Source: Oscillospiraceae bacterium
GTDB taxonomy: Bacteria; Bacillota; Clostridia; Oscillospirales; Oscillospiraceae
NCBI GenBank assembly: GCA_009781515.1
Contig: WQXY01000001.1
Location: 1-64,000 of the forward strand
Reading direction: 5' to 3'
DNA length: 64,000 nt
Below, piece after piece: positions 10,171 to 20,146 of this stretch. The translations under genes and the position numbers were made by a program. The notes under the pieces were generated by a model. The model did no database searches. It was not told the DNA's origin and worked only from the letters and a program-made list of their open reading frames with translations. The stretch's first letter is position 1; each line of letters opens with the position of its first letter.

Positions 10171-11190
10171 ATGATAAATGTATTAGTTACATCTGTTGGT
10201 AATATTGGTGTCGGAAGCCAAATATTGAAAGCCTTGCAAATATCTAACTTGCCATTATTAATTATTGGTTTAGATGTTTCATTATATAACATACCACAAA
10301 ACAGGCTAAATCACTTTTATAGTGTTCCTTTTGCGTCTGAAGTGCTTGCTTATGAAGAAGCAATAGACGAAATAATTAGTAAGCATAAAATTCACATAAT
10401 TTTTATTGGTTCAGCGATGGAATTATTATTTTTTGCAAAAAGAAAGGAAAAATATTATAGTTTAGGTATATTTTTAGCAATTAATGATAGTAAGTTGATT
10501 TTGATGTGTAGAAACAAATATGACATATACCGAAATTTAGAGAAAAAAGGAATTGAAGTGCCAAAATATTGCTTAATTAAGGCAAAAGAAGATTGTGAGA
10601 AAATTTCTTTTTTCCCAGTTGTACTAAAACCGAATAGAAACACCTCTTCGTCAGAACACATTTATATTGCATTTGATGCAGATGATGTTTGTTCTTTCTC
10701 ATCATACATGATAAAACATAATATAGAAGTAATAGCTCAAGAGTACATAGGAGATTCAAACTCTGAATACACAACCGGAATATCAAGCAATCTATCAGGT
10801 GATATAAATGGTAGCATAATTATTAAAAGAGTTTTTGATTCTGCAATTTCATATAAAAACAAAATTTCATATGAAAATAAGACTTATTTTATTTCGTCAG
10901 GAATAACGCAAGGTGAAATAATCCATGACGAGGTAATTAAACGCCAAATTGAGAAAATTGCAATGTCATTAAACTCCAAAGGTCCACTTAATATTCAAGG
11001 TATGTTTTTTAATAATAATTTTTCTGTAATCGAGGTACATCCGTCAATGACCAGTAGTGTTTATATTAAAGCTCTTGCAGGTTATAATGAACCTGAGAAT
11101 ATAATTAGGCAAAATCTTATGAACGAAAATGTTAACTATAATTATAGAGATATAAAAATAGCTCGTGATTTAGTTGAATATGTTATATAG
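10171..11190 (+). CDS. ATP-grasp domain protein (carbamoyl-phosphate-synthase-like ligase)
   Basis: Rossmann N-terminus 'INVLVTSVGNIGVGSQILKAL', 'NKYDIYRNLEKKGIEVPKYCLI', 'FFPVVLKPNRNTSSSEHIYIA', 'GPLNIQGMFFNNNFSVIEVHPSMTSSVYI'. Confidence 0.8.
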   Translation: MINVLVTSVGNIGVGSQILKALQISNLPLLIIGLDVSLYNIPQNRLNHFYSVPFASEVLAYEEAIDEIISKHKIHIIFIGSAMELLFFAKRKEKYYSLGIFLAINDSKLILMCRNKYDIYRNLEKKGIEVPKYCLIKAKEDCEKISFFPVVLKPNRNTSSSEHIYIAFDADDVCSFSSYMIKHNIEVIAQEYIGDSNSEYTTGISSNLSGDINGSIIIKRVFDSAISYKNKISYENKTYFISSGITQGEIIHDEVIKRQIEKIAMSLNSKGPLNIQGMFFNNNFSVIEVHPSMTSSVYIKALAGYNEPENIIRQNLMNENVNYNYRDIKIARDLVEYVI

Positions 11191-11201
11191 AGGGAAAGTT
11201 A

Positions 11202-12125
11202 ATGATGATTAATCTTTCAGAAATTACTGATTTTTTATGCAATAATAATATTGTTTATAAATTTCATGGAAATAAAAATTTGATTGTTCAGCATTATTGC
11301 CCGATAAGTATATTAAAAGATCACTCAATGACATGGATGAGATCGCTAAATGAACAGGATATGGAAAAGATTGCAAATCACAAAAACATCTTATTGATTT
11401 GTAACAATTTTGAATATTCACAATATCAACAAATAAACTTTTTATTTGTTGATAATCCCCATAAAGTCTTTTTTATTTTATTAGAAAACTTTTTTACGAC
11501 TCCAAAAAATAATGCAAGTAGTTTTTCGTCTACTTCTGTTGTCGAAACTCGTTGCATTGGAGAAGGGATTAGTGTTGGTCATCATACTTACATTGCACCA
11601 AATGTAAAAATAGGAAATAATGTACAAATTGGCTCTAATGTGACTATTGAAAATAATGTGTGTATTGGCAATCATACCGTGATTGAGTCTGGTGTAGTAA
11701 TTGGAGCTTGTGGTTTTGGTCATTATGTTGATAATAATGGTAAAAATGTGCGTGTCCCACACCTTGGCGGTGTAAGGATTGGTAAACATGTAAACATTGG
11801 TGCTAACACAACAATTGCACGAGGTACGCTTTCTGATACAATAATAAATGATTATGTAAAAATTGATAATTTATGTCATATTGCTCACAACGTTGTTATA
11901 AATGATAATGTACTAATTGCTGGAGGAACAGTTATAGGAGGAAGCACTATAATTAACGAAGATGTATGGTTATCAAGCTGCAAGATTGCCAATTCATTAG
12001 TGATTGGAGCGCATTCATATATTGGCGGTGGATCAATAGTTACTAAAAACATACCGGAAAATAAGTTTGCAGTCGGATACCCAGCTAGAGTAGTAAAAAA
12101 TGTTGATCTTGAAAAAAGTTGGTGA
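11202..12125 (+). CDS. Left-handed beta-helix (hexapeptide) acyltransferase, LpxD-like
   Basis: Repeated hexapeptides 'IGEGISVGHHTYIAPNVKIGNNVQIGSNVTIENNVCIGNHTVIESGVVIGACGFGH...GGVRIGKHVNIGANTTIARGTL...' ending 'FAVGYPARVVKN'. Confidence 0.85.
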   Translation: MMINLSEITDFLCNNNIVYKFHGNKNLIVQHYCPISILKDHSMTWMRSLNEQDMEKIANHKNILLICNNFEYSQYQQINFLFVDNPHKVFFILLENFFTTPKNNASSFSSTSVVETRCIGEGISVGHHTYIAPNVKIGNNVQIGSNVTIENNVCIGNHTVIESGVVIGACGFGHYVDNNGKNVRVPHLGGVRIGKHVNIGANTTIARGTLSDTIINDYVKIDNLCHIAHNVVINDNVLIAGGTVIGGSTIINEDVWLSSCKIANSLVIGAHSYIGGGSIVTKNIPENKFAVGYPARVVKNVDLEKSW

Positions 12126-12787
12126 GCAGAGTGGAAAAGAATCAATTATTAGTAATAATGGCTCATCCTGATGATGCAGAATTGTCTTGTTATGGGACTA
12201 TCTGTAAATATGTAGATGAAGGAGTTTTTTGTAGTTTAGTTATTGCAACAAAAGGTGAAAATGTTATAAGAAAAGATAAAACACCTTTAGACAGGTTAAA
12301 TGAAACACAGAAAGCTTTTCATAAAACTAAAATTGATATTTCATGCTTAAATATAAAAGATGGTAATATCGTACATGATTTGAATTTAATGCGAGTATTA
12401 AAAAAAATAATACAAGAAATTAATCCAACAACTATTATTAGTCATTATCCTGACGAATTTGGTTATGAACACCAAGATCATACTGCGCTAGGAAAAGCTG
12501 TAATAAGCTGTGCTTTTAGATATTGTAAAAATTTGAGAATGTTGTTGTTAGCAGAGCCTTTGTTCAGAGGTTTTACCTCTTTCAGGGGAAACCATTTTGT
12601 GAACGTTAGTAATTATTATGATGACAAAAAACTCGCAATAAAAAAGCATAAAAGTCAATATAACAAGCATTACACTAATGTGAAATTCTTGAAAAACCGA
12701 CTCGTTGGTTTTTCTCCATATATTAATTCTTTTAGAATTAGTAATAATAAATATGAAATTTTTGAATCAATATATACTATAGACTAA
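12119..12787 (+). CDS. PIG-L/LmbE family deacetylase
   Basis: 'LLVIMAHPDDAELSCYGTICKYVDEG' and 'IISHYPDEFGYEHQDHTALGKAV' (AHPDD and HxDH motifs). Confidence 0.9.
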   Translation: MVSRVEKNQLLVIMAHPDDAELSCYGTICKYVDEGVFCSLVIATKGENVIRKDKTPLDRLNETQKAFHKTKIDISCLNIKDGNIVHDLNLMRVLKKIIQEINPTTIISHYPDEFGYEHQDHTALGKAVISCAFRYCKNLRMLLLAEPLFRGFTSFRGNHFVNVSNYYDDKKLAIKKHKSQYNKHYTNVKFLKNRLVGFSPYINSFRISNNKYEIFESIYTID

Positions 12788-12800
12788 TGGAGCGGTTATT

Positions 12801-13469
12801 ATGGTTGGTAGTAATTTTCAAGGTTTTTTATCCTTGCTATATCAAGAATTGAATAGTCATCATAGAGAACAAGCATCTCAAAACAATCAAATTATTTCAT
12901 TTTATGTTGTGGTAATGACCTTTTTTGTTGGTTTTTATCAAAGCATTATCTCGCTGTCTGAACCAATAATTAGTACAATTTTTATTGTTATTTTTGTCTT
13001 GTCAATAGTAATTATATTAATGCTAATCCAATTAAGGGTCTGGCAATTGAGATATGCTTATGGTTTATCATTAGTTGGAAGTATGTTTATGTCAGACATA
13101 AATATTGACAATTTAAGTTCGTTTTATAGTTTCATAAATAATTTTGAAATTGAATACAAATCAATATATAGCCTTTTTGCAAGCTTAAGAATGAAGATGA
13201 TTTGGAGTTGCTTTATTATTTCACTTATTCCAATAGTATTATATTTTCTATATATACAGAATTTGCATATAATGAACCCTTTTCTTTTATGGACGCTCTA
13301 CTTAGGGGTTAACATAACATATGTTTTGTTTGTCATCTTTACTTTTAGAAAGAAAATACGTGGCACTTGCAATAAAGATGATATAATATGGCTCATTAAT
13401 TTTCAAAAGTCTTCTATTCAAACTACCACTGGCAACACGATACACAAAAATAAAAACGAAGATGTCTAA
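12801..13469 (+). CDS. Multi-pass membrane protein, function unknown
   Basis: 222-aa ORF with about four hydrophobic helices; co-directional, 13 nt after the PIG-L gene. Confidence 0.65.
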   Translation: MVGSNFQGFLSLLYQELNSHHREQASQNNQIISFYVVVMTFFVGFYQSIISLSEPIISTIFIVIFVLSIVIILMLIQLRVWQLRYAYGLSLVGSMFMSDINIDNLSSFYSFINNFEIEYKSIYSLFASLRMKMIWSCFIISLIPIVLYFLYIQNLHIMNPFLLWTLYLGVNITYVLFVIFTFRKKIRGTCNKDDIIWLINFQKSSIQTTTGNTIHKNKNEDV

Positions 13470-13628
13470 GTATCTATGTTTATGGTGTTGAACTAAAATT
13501 TGTAATTCTCAATGTTGAAAATTTGGATTATATTCTTAGTTTTTTATCAAATTAAAACATTTTATATTCGCTTGAGGATTAACCCAAATGAACAATTCTA
13601 AATGTTTTATTATTTTTCCGATCGTTCG

Positions 13629-14300
13629 TCATCCATGACGCGAATACACTCCTCCAATAAAACTTTCGCCGAGATGATATCGTAGGGTATTATTTAAATC
13701 TTTGCTATAAAACAGTTCCGTATTGATATACTTTTTTAGTTCAGTGATTGCATCGTTTTCTTTGTTAAATTGTTTTATTGGTTTCGCTATCCCGTGAGAC
13801 ATTTCAAATAAGACTATTCCGTTCGCATTTACCCTTGCCCCATCAGCAGTATTAGCAGATATAAAGAAAAACTTTATATCATCATATGGCTTTGATGCCA
13901 TAACACGTTTCAAAACTTCAACCTGTGCGCGTCCAACAAATTGACTATCAATTACAGTCAGATTTGGTATTTGAGCCATATTTAAATTATCGAATGTACT
14001 GGATTGCTTGTGGGAAAATGAAACATAAATTTTTTCATCTTCCCAAAACGGTTTAAAGATTTCTTCATATTCGTATTGGTTCAGTGCAGATGTAGTTATT
14101 TTGTTTGTAGCAATAATACTATTGTCACCATCATAATAAACGTTACCATTCATAATATATGGCATACAAATCAGAATCACACCAAGATTACTTGCTTCAG
14201 TTTTTGATATATTTGAATTTGTGTCGATAAAATAAATCATTATTAATTTCCTGCATGCTTTGCTTAAACTTACTAATAGAATGTCATTATTTACTTGCAT
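13629..14300 (-). CDS. DegV-like protein (divergent or short)
   Basis: 'MIYFIDTNSNISKTEASNLGVILICMPYIMNGNVYYDG', 'KITTSALNQYEYEEIFKPFWEDEKIYVSFSHKQSSTFDNL' match DegV N-terminal layout; start may be the internal MIYFIDTNS. Confidence 0.6.
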   Translation of the reverse strand: MQVNNDILLVSLSKACRKLIMIYFIDTNSNISKTEASNLGVILICMPYIMNGNVYYDGDNSIIATNKITTSALNQYEYEEIFKPFWEDEKIYVSFSHKQSSTFDNLNMAQIPNLTVIDSQFVGRAQVEVLKRVMASKPYDDIKFFFISANTADGARVNANGIVLFEMSHGIAKPIKQFNKENDAITELKKYINTELFYSKDLNNTLRYHLGESFIGGVYSRHG

Positions 14301-14713
14301 AACTCGCTATGTGCTATTTTTATTGTTATCAATCGTCTTAGTAGTAAAAATTCAAAGTAAAACTACTGTAGCACAATTTACATGATAAATCAATTGTTGT
14401 TACTTACAACCTTTTATTGGTAACCTCCTTTTGTGTTTTATGCTTTTTATATATTCCACCATCGATTAAATTTTGCAAAATGAGTACCGTATTAATATAA
14501 AACTTACGAGATAGGGATAGTGCATGTTCGTTACATTGCAGACAATTTCAAATATACGTCGTCCACATATCAAACTATTCTTCAATTATGAGATTTGCAA
14601 ATAATTTATTTAAACAAAGAATGATTTATCTGCGTGTCTATAGATGTCCGTGGTATTCTTTATATTTCCTCAAAAAGGCATTGTGTTTTTCTTGAAACGT
14701 GATATAGTATATT

Positions 14714-14938
14714 ATGTACATATATGGAGGTGATATTTTGCCTGATGAATTATTAACAGTTGCACAAGTGGCGGATTATCTTAAATTGTCTACAAAAACA
14801 GTGTATCGATTGATACAAAAAGGTCAATTATTTGCATCTAGGATTGGCAATAATTCTTTGCGCATAAAAATGTCTGATGTGGAAAATTATTTACATTCAC
14901 GCAGGTTGGGTTCAATCTCTTCTGATATGAAAGGTTAG
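14714..14938 (+). CDS. Excisionase/MerR-type helix-turn-helix DNA-binding protein
   Basis: 'LLTVAQVADYLKLSTKTVYRLIQKGQLFASRIGNNSLRIKMSDVENYLHSRR'. Confidence 0.85.
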   Translation: MYIYGGDILPDELLTVAQVADYLKLSTKTVYRLIQKGQLFASRIGNNSLRIKMSDVENYLHSRRLGSISSDMKG

Positions 14939-14940
14939 GG

Positions 14941-15852
14941 ATGCATATGCTAGGCAGATTTGGAACGCTTGAAAATGTACCCAGAAGCGAATTAGGCGGT
15001 AAAGCATATTCCTTAAACAGATTGATTGAAAGCCATATCGATGTTCCCGTTGGGATTGTTATTTTTTCTTCTTGTTTTATTGAGAGCTTGAAAACCAATA
15101 ATGTCTACAATGAGGTAACAGCTTGCTGTCAGGATATTAACTCCGTGAATATATTACAATCGAGCAGAAGGTTAACTTCATTAGTTATGCAGTGCGAAAT
15201 AGATGATAGTATTATTAATGAAATTAAGAAAAACGCAGAAGGCTTAGAGCAATTTGTTTCTGTTCGGTCGTCAGCGGCAAGCGAAGATGGCGAATATCAC
15301 ACTTTTGCCGGATTGCATGATTCGTTTTTGAATGTTGACCGCAATACTGAAACTCTGACAGACTTTATTAAAAAATGTTGGGCATCCCTCTTCAATGAAA
15401 GAGCGTTAATTTATAGGACAAAAAAAAATATTCCGATATTTGAAGGGATGGCAGTGGTCATTCAGGATATGGTGCAAGCAAAAAGCTCTGGTGTATTATA
15501 TACACGGCATCCCATCGAGAAAAAATACTTGTTAATCGAATCCGCATTTGGAATCGGAGATTCTGTGGTTGATGGTGTTATTAAACCTGATTCTATCTTG
15601 GTTGATAGAAATACATTAGAAATTGTATCGAAAGAAGTCGGAACAAAAAAGACAAAAACAGAATTCCGAAATGGCGTTCATACAACCAGTGAAAATGATC
15701 AAGGCGAAATGTTTTCTATTGGTGATGGTGCTATAAATGAGCTCACATCCATAGGATTAAACATTGAAAAAATCTTTGGAACAACGCAAGACATTGAGTG
15801 GGCGTTTGACGATAAACTTTGGGTTATCCAGTCAAGAAATGTGGATTTTTAA
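14941..15852 (+). CDS. PEP/pyruvate-binding (PPDK N-terminal) ATP-grasp protein
   Basis: 'LGGKAYSLNRLIE', 'FVSVRSSAASEDGEYHTFAGLHDSFLNV', 'VVIQDMVQAKSSGVLYTRHP', 'DIEWAFDDKLWVIQSRNV'. Confidence 0.9.
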   Translation: MHMLGRFGTLENVPRSELGGKAYSLNRLIESHIDVPVGIVIFSSCFIESLKTNNVYNEVTACCQDINSVNILQSSRRLTSLVMQCEIDDSIINEIKKNAEGLEQFVSVRSSAASEDGEYHTFAGLHDSFLNVDRNTETLTDFIKKCWASLFNERALIYRTKKNIPIFEGMAVVIQDMVQAKSSGVLYTRHPIEKKYLLIESAFGIGDSVVDGVIKPDSILVDRNTLEIVSKEVGTKKTKTEFRNGVHTTSENDQGEMFSIGDGAINELTSIGLNIEKIFGTTQDIEWAFDDKLWVIQSRNVDF

Positions 15853-15863
15853 TGGGGGTATAT

Positions 15864-17321
15864 ATGTCTAGCAACTTAACAAGAGAATACTTTGAAACGA
15901 ACTATTTATGGAAAAGGTTCGTCTGTAGAACAAGCCCCCCATTGTGGAGGAACTTGGAGCATTTGGGGTTTGTACGGGAAACCCTCTTAAAAAAGAACGG
16001 CTTTGATATGTTTATTTCTTGGAAGAGCGAATTGCATTTGCTTTTTGCCAATCCTGAAGAACATGGCAGAGTTTTGAAGATGCTCAGAGAAAAAGCTGTT
16101 GAAGACCTCAATCTCATAAACAACAATGCCAAGCGATGCTATGAATTATGCGATGACTACATCAAGTTTTGTACTCGCTACGATTCGTATGAAGGATTTA
16201 ACAATCTTGAATTGCGAGATATATGGACGACATATGTTGATAAAAATAATGGGTTAGTCGCTTACCGTCCGTTGATTCTAATGCTCGATAAAACCAATGC
16301 CACTTTCTTGGAAGAAGAATTAGAAAAAGCGGGTAATCTTGAATTCCATTTTGAATGGATTACTACTACAAGAGAATTGCCGTTCGTAGCCCAGCGAAAC
16401 GATGCGCTTGCTATAGGGAACGAAATTAAAGCGTTAGGGCTTGACCTTTCTTCGGAGTTGCCTGATTCCATTGAGAAAAAAATAGACCAACATATGGCTA
16501 AGTACGGATGGCTTTTCACCCATCATTTTTTGGGCGACCCTATGACAAGGGATGATATAATTGCTTCCATCAAAAAAATGCTAGATGATTTCGACCCCAT
16601 CAAAATGGAAGAAAAAAACAAGGCTCGAATAGCTTCTCTTGATAAAATCAAGGCTATCAACGCTAATATCGCAAGGTACATCGAAACCGCGCAAGATTAT
16701 GCGTATTTAAGAACATACCGCATTGATATTGCGACGGAAGGCGATTTCTATTTCCGCGCGTTTTTCAATGAAGTAGCAAAAAGAATGGGTATCACCTACG
16801 ATGATTTTCTCAACCTCAATACCGATGAAATTTCAAAGTGGTTAGAAGGCTCTTCCGACATTCAAAAACTACAGGAAATAATAGAAAAACGCAAAGAATA
16901 CTTTGTGACATACTTGGTTGATGACAATAAAATTTATTGGTTCCAAGGAAAAGAAAACATTATCGAAGAAGATGTCAAGGAACGTCCAGATAATCTTATG
17001 TTAACAGGGAAAGTCGCTCAGAGAGGGAGGGTTACCGGCACTGTTAAAGTTGTTCAGTTCAAGGAACAAATAGACAAAGTGAACGACGGAGATATTTTGG
17101 TGAGTTCTATGACAACCCCGGAAATGATGGTTGCGTTGATGAAATGTGACGGCATCGTAACTGACGAGGGTGGTGTTGCATGTCACGCAGCTCAAATTAG
17201 CCGCGAATTTTGTATCCCCTGCGTAATTGGCACACTCGAAGCTACCGCACTTTTGAAAGACGGAGATACCGTAGAAATAATTGCCGAAGGAATGGATGGC
17301 ACGGTTAAGCTTTTGCCATAA
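15864..17321 (+). CDS. PEP-utilizing enzyme mobile (swivelling His) domain protein; second half of split PEP synthase/rifampin-phosphotransferase-like enzyme
   Basis: 'GDILVSSMTTPEMMVALMKCDGIVTDEGGVACHAAQISREFCIPCVIGT' is the phosphohistidine domain. Start chosen at internal ATG 15864 (MSSNLTREYF) just after the previous stop. Confidence 0.88.
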   Translation: MSSNLTREYFETNYLWKRFVCRTSPPLWRNLEHLGFVRETLLKKNGFDMFISWKSELHLLFANPEEHGRVLKMLREKAVEDLNLINNNAKRCYELCDDYIKFCTRYDSYEGFNNLELRDIWTTYVDKNNGLVAYRPLILMLDKTNATFLEEELEKAGNLEFHFEWITTTRELPFVAQRNDALAIGNEIKALGLDLSSELPDSIEKKIDQHMAKYGWLFTHHFLGDPMTRDDIIASIKKMLDDFDPIKMEEKNKARIASLDKIKAINANIARYIETAQDYAYLRTYRIDIATEGDFYFRAFFNEVAKRMGITYDDFLNLNTDEISKWLEGSSDIQKLQEIIEKRKEYFVTYLVDDNKIYWFQGKENIIEEDVKERPDNLMLTGKVAQRGRVTGTVKVVQFKEQIDKVNDGDILVSSMTTPEMMVALMKCDGIVTDEGGVACHAAQISREFCIPCVIGTLEATALLKDGDTVEIIAEGMDGTVKLLP

Positions 17322-17360
17322 CCGATATTATAAATCCAATCAAGAAAGAAGAGGTCTTTT

Positions 17361-18107
17361 ATGGAAATCGAAAAGAACAATCAGGCGAAGATTATCAGCT
17401 TTAGAGACTTTAAAATCTTAGCCTTCCTCATGTCATTTGTTGTGATACTGATGGCATTCAGCACGCTTACGGTGCAGAAGGTTGTTGCCTTGCCCGCCGG
17501 GCTAACCATACCCGGAGCGAGCATTTGGTTCTCCCTTATAACTTTTCCGGTGATGCAGATTCTTTGCACCACATACAACAAGAAGCTTGCTCATTTCACG
17601 ATCTTTGCCGGATGGGTGTCTATGCTGATAACTACCATCATGGCTCAAATTACAGTAGCTATGCCCACCGCGCCTGTGTTTGAAGTACGGAGCGAAGTGT
17701 TCAACTTTTTATTAACGAGTAGCGTTCGTTATTTCCTTGCAGCAACCTGTTCTTATGTGACAACACACATAATTGTAAACGAGTTTTTCTCACATTTGAA
17801 AATTAAGAACCACTTGTGGCTGAAGAGCACCATCGCCACTACAGCCGGTCAATTTATAAATACAATCGTGTTTATTCTTGCCATGTTCGCCGGAACGACT
17901 TCTGTGGATAAATTGTTCTCCATGTTCGTGGGTACGATAATTGTTAGGCTTTGCTTGGTTCCCGCCGCTGTAATTTTTGTTTGCGTTGGAGTGCTTGCGG
18001 TTAATAATCTTAAAAAATGGGAATCACGGGCAGCTCGGCAATTCGTAGCGACGAAAGCCACACGAAGGGCAGATTTTATGCGTCGCGTGATTGCCAGTTT
18101 CTTTTAA
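17361..18107 (+). CDS. VUT family (YhhQ-type queuosine-precursor-transporter-like) membrane protein
   Basis: Multi-pass 'FRDFKILAFLMSFVVILMAFSTLTVQKVVALPAGLTIPGASIWFSLITFPVMQIL..'. Confidence 0.6.
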   Translation: MEIEKNNQAKIISFRDFKILAFLMSFVVILMAFSTLTVQKVVALPAGLTIPGASIWFSLITFPVMQILCTTYNKKLAHFTIFAGWVSMLITTIMAQITVAMPTAPVFEVRSEVFNFLLTSSVRYFLAATCSYVTTHIIVNEFFSHLKIKNHLWLKSTIATTAGQFINTIVFILAMFAGTTSVDKLFSMFVGTIIVRLCLVPAAVIFVCVGVLAVNNLKKWESRAARQFVATKATRRADFMRRVIASFF

Positions 18108-18171
18108 ATAGCTACTAACCCGTATATATAGGAGTATCTTTTATTTACGGAAGAATAATGGAGGTATAAAA

Positions 18172-19464
18172 ATGGGCAAAATAGTCCTGTCAGAAATAAT
18201 GGGAATTGAAAAAAGAGCGCACGGGGATGAAATTATAAATACTGATTTTATATCAAGAACTTTGTGTTTAGCAAAAGATAAGTTGGGTGCGGAAGATTAT
18301 TTCATTTATTTTTGTGATAGAAAAAAAGCCAAAAACGGTACAATCCAATTTGATATATTTAATTCGGATTGGGAATCTGTGGAAGACGAAAGCAATCAAG
18401 AAATATGCGAAATCATTAAAAAGTGTTACTTAGACAATACATATTCAAATGACACTTTGAAGGATTATGCTATTTGTATTCCTTCGCAAATAGGATGCCT
18501 CGGAGTGGTTCTATTTTCTAATATAAATTTTCAAAACGATGGCACATATGTCCAAGCAGGCGTTGAGCAATTTGTCACAAATTCCATGTCTGCGTTAGGT
18601 CACGCAATGCTCTCGAAACTTTGTATTTTTGACGCCGATGATGGTGTTGAAGACGAAGAAGATGACCTTGATTTCGATGATTTTTTAGATGAATTTGAAA
18701 AGAAGCGTTCACTGATTGGGAAGTACATTCCGTTTGGTAACAGAAAATGCGTGACTATGTTTGTAGATATACGCAATTTTACGCAGTTACAAGCGGAGTG
18801 GGCAGCGAGTCCCGATCAAAAAGAACTTCAATTTAACTTGAAATTTTCTAATCTAATTGAAGAATCTTCGAAAAATCATTATGGCATTGTTAATGGCTTT
18901 TGGGGTGGTAGCGCATTGATTGTTCTTAACGTGCTTTTGCATGAAAAAATTGATGTTGCCTGTCGGCGCGCCCTTTGTGCTGCCAATGAAATAAAAAAAT
19001 CATTCCATACTTTATTGGGTACATTAGGCATTACAGAGGAATTTATCAAACAGCACCATATAAAACTTGGAATCGGCGGGAATGCAGGAAATGTATTTTT
19101 CTTTGGTTTTGGATATAATGACAGTTTTCATAATTATAACTGTTTGGGGGCGTTGGTTAGCGAAGCAAAGAAGCTTGAAAGGTTTTCCGGAAGAAGTATT
19201 TTGATATACGACGCAGAAGAACGGGAGTATAAAACACCTCATGATAAACCCGATCATATTATTATATCAGAAGGCTTTTATGACATAATAAAAAATGAAC
19301 CGCATGGAATGGATATTCAAGATATAGAGGATATGGAGTTCCCCACAAAATTTCATGAACAAGTTTGCAAAAGCAAGATTTATGGATTTAGCAAAATTCA
19401 ACCGAATCCGTGCGGAAATAAATTAAAATGCAAAAAATGCGATTCTGATTGCGAGGTGCAATAA
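18172..19464 (+). CDS. Class III nucleotidyl cyclase-like (CHD) protein with degenerate catalytic motifs and Cys-rich C-terminus
   Basis: 'KCVTMFVDIRNFTQLQAEW', 'GIVNGFWGGSALIVLN', 'IKLGIGGNAGNVFFFGFGYNDSFHNYNCLGALVSEAKKLE' align with cyclase motifs; C-terminal 'CGNKLKCKKCDSDC'. Confidence 0.75.
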   Translation: MGKIVLSEIMGIEKRAHGDEIINTDFISRTLCLAKDKLGAEDYFIYFCDRKKAKNGTIQFDIFNSDWESVEDESNQEICEIIKKCYLDNTYSNDTLKDYAICIPSQIGCLGVVLFSNINFQNDGTYVQAGVEQFVTNSMSALGHAMLSKLCIFDADDGVEDEEDDLDFDDFLDEFEKKRSLIGKYIPFGNRKCVTMFVDIRNFTQLQAEWAASPDQKELQFNLKFSNLIEESSKNHYGIVNGFWGGSALIVLNVLLHEKIDVACRRALCAANEIKKSFHTLLGTLGITEEFIKQHHIKLGIGGNAGNVFFFGFGYNDSFHNYNCLGALVSEAKKLERFSGRSILIYDAEEREYKTPHDKPDHIIISEGFYDIIKNEPHGMDIQDIEDMEFPTKFHEQVCKSKIYGFSKIQPNPCGNKLKCKKCDSDCEVQ

Positions 19465-19465
19465 C

Positions 19466-20146
19466 ATGAGCCGTATATTAATCTTTGAAGATCAACCAAT
19501 AGAACGAAAAGATATTGAAAAGATTGTTCGGGAGGTTTTATCCAACTGCAAAAGTGATATAAAAATAGAAAAACCTCTTGAAAGCATTAGAGACATCACA
19601 AAAGTCGCCATCACGCCGGAAAATCCTATACATCTAATAATAACGGATATCTTAAATTCTAAAAAAGATTTGGTCGGCTACATGGATTTGCTGGCTCAAG
19701 CTCGTGACAGCCAAAACGCTGATGAGAAAGTTCAATTTATTGAGCAAGCAAATGAAATTCTCATAAATGCAGCTAAATATAGTTTAAAACATATAGCTTC
19801 AGAGTGGGGTCGGATATCTTGTCCTCTGATTATCATTACTAAAATTAATCGTTCAAATTTAATGAAGATTCTTGAAGGGCTCAATTCTGATCTCAATATA
19901 TTAAGGATGTTTGATAATAAAATTGATGTAATGATAAGAAAAATTAAGCGTCGTTCTCGCACGATGTACAAGAGCAAGAACTTGACAATATTTCTAAAGA
20001 AAGAGTATTACGAATGTGCCTCTGACGAAGTGTTCGCGTATGAAGAAGCTCATAGTTCTTTTAACAAGTGGTTTTCAAAAAAATTGATGAATATGTTAAG
20101 AATTTCAAATGCAAGCGAGGTATCTATTGACGATGAAAAGTCTTGA
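19466..20146 (+). CDS. Response-regulator-receiver-like protein
   Basis: 'MSRILIFEDQPIERKDIEKIV' and 'IHLIITDILNSKKD' resemble receiver acidic pocket and phospho-Asp strand. Confidence 0.55.
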   Translation: MSRILIFEDQPIERKDIEKIVREVLSNCKSDIKIEKPLESIRDITKVAITPENPIHLIITDILNSKKDLVGYMDLLAQARDSQNADEKVQFIEQANEILINAAKYSLKHIASEWGRISCPLIIITKINRSNLMKILEGLNSDLNILRMFDNKIDVMIRKIKRRSRTMYKSKNLTIFLKKEYYECASDEVFAYEEAHSSFNKWFSKKLMNMLRISNASEVSIDDEKS

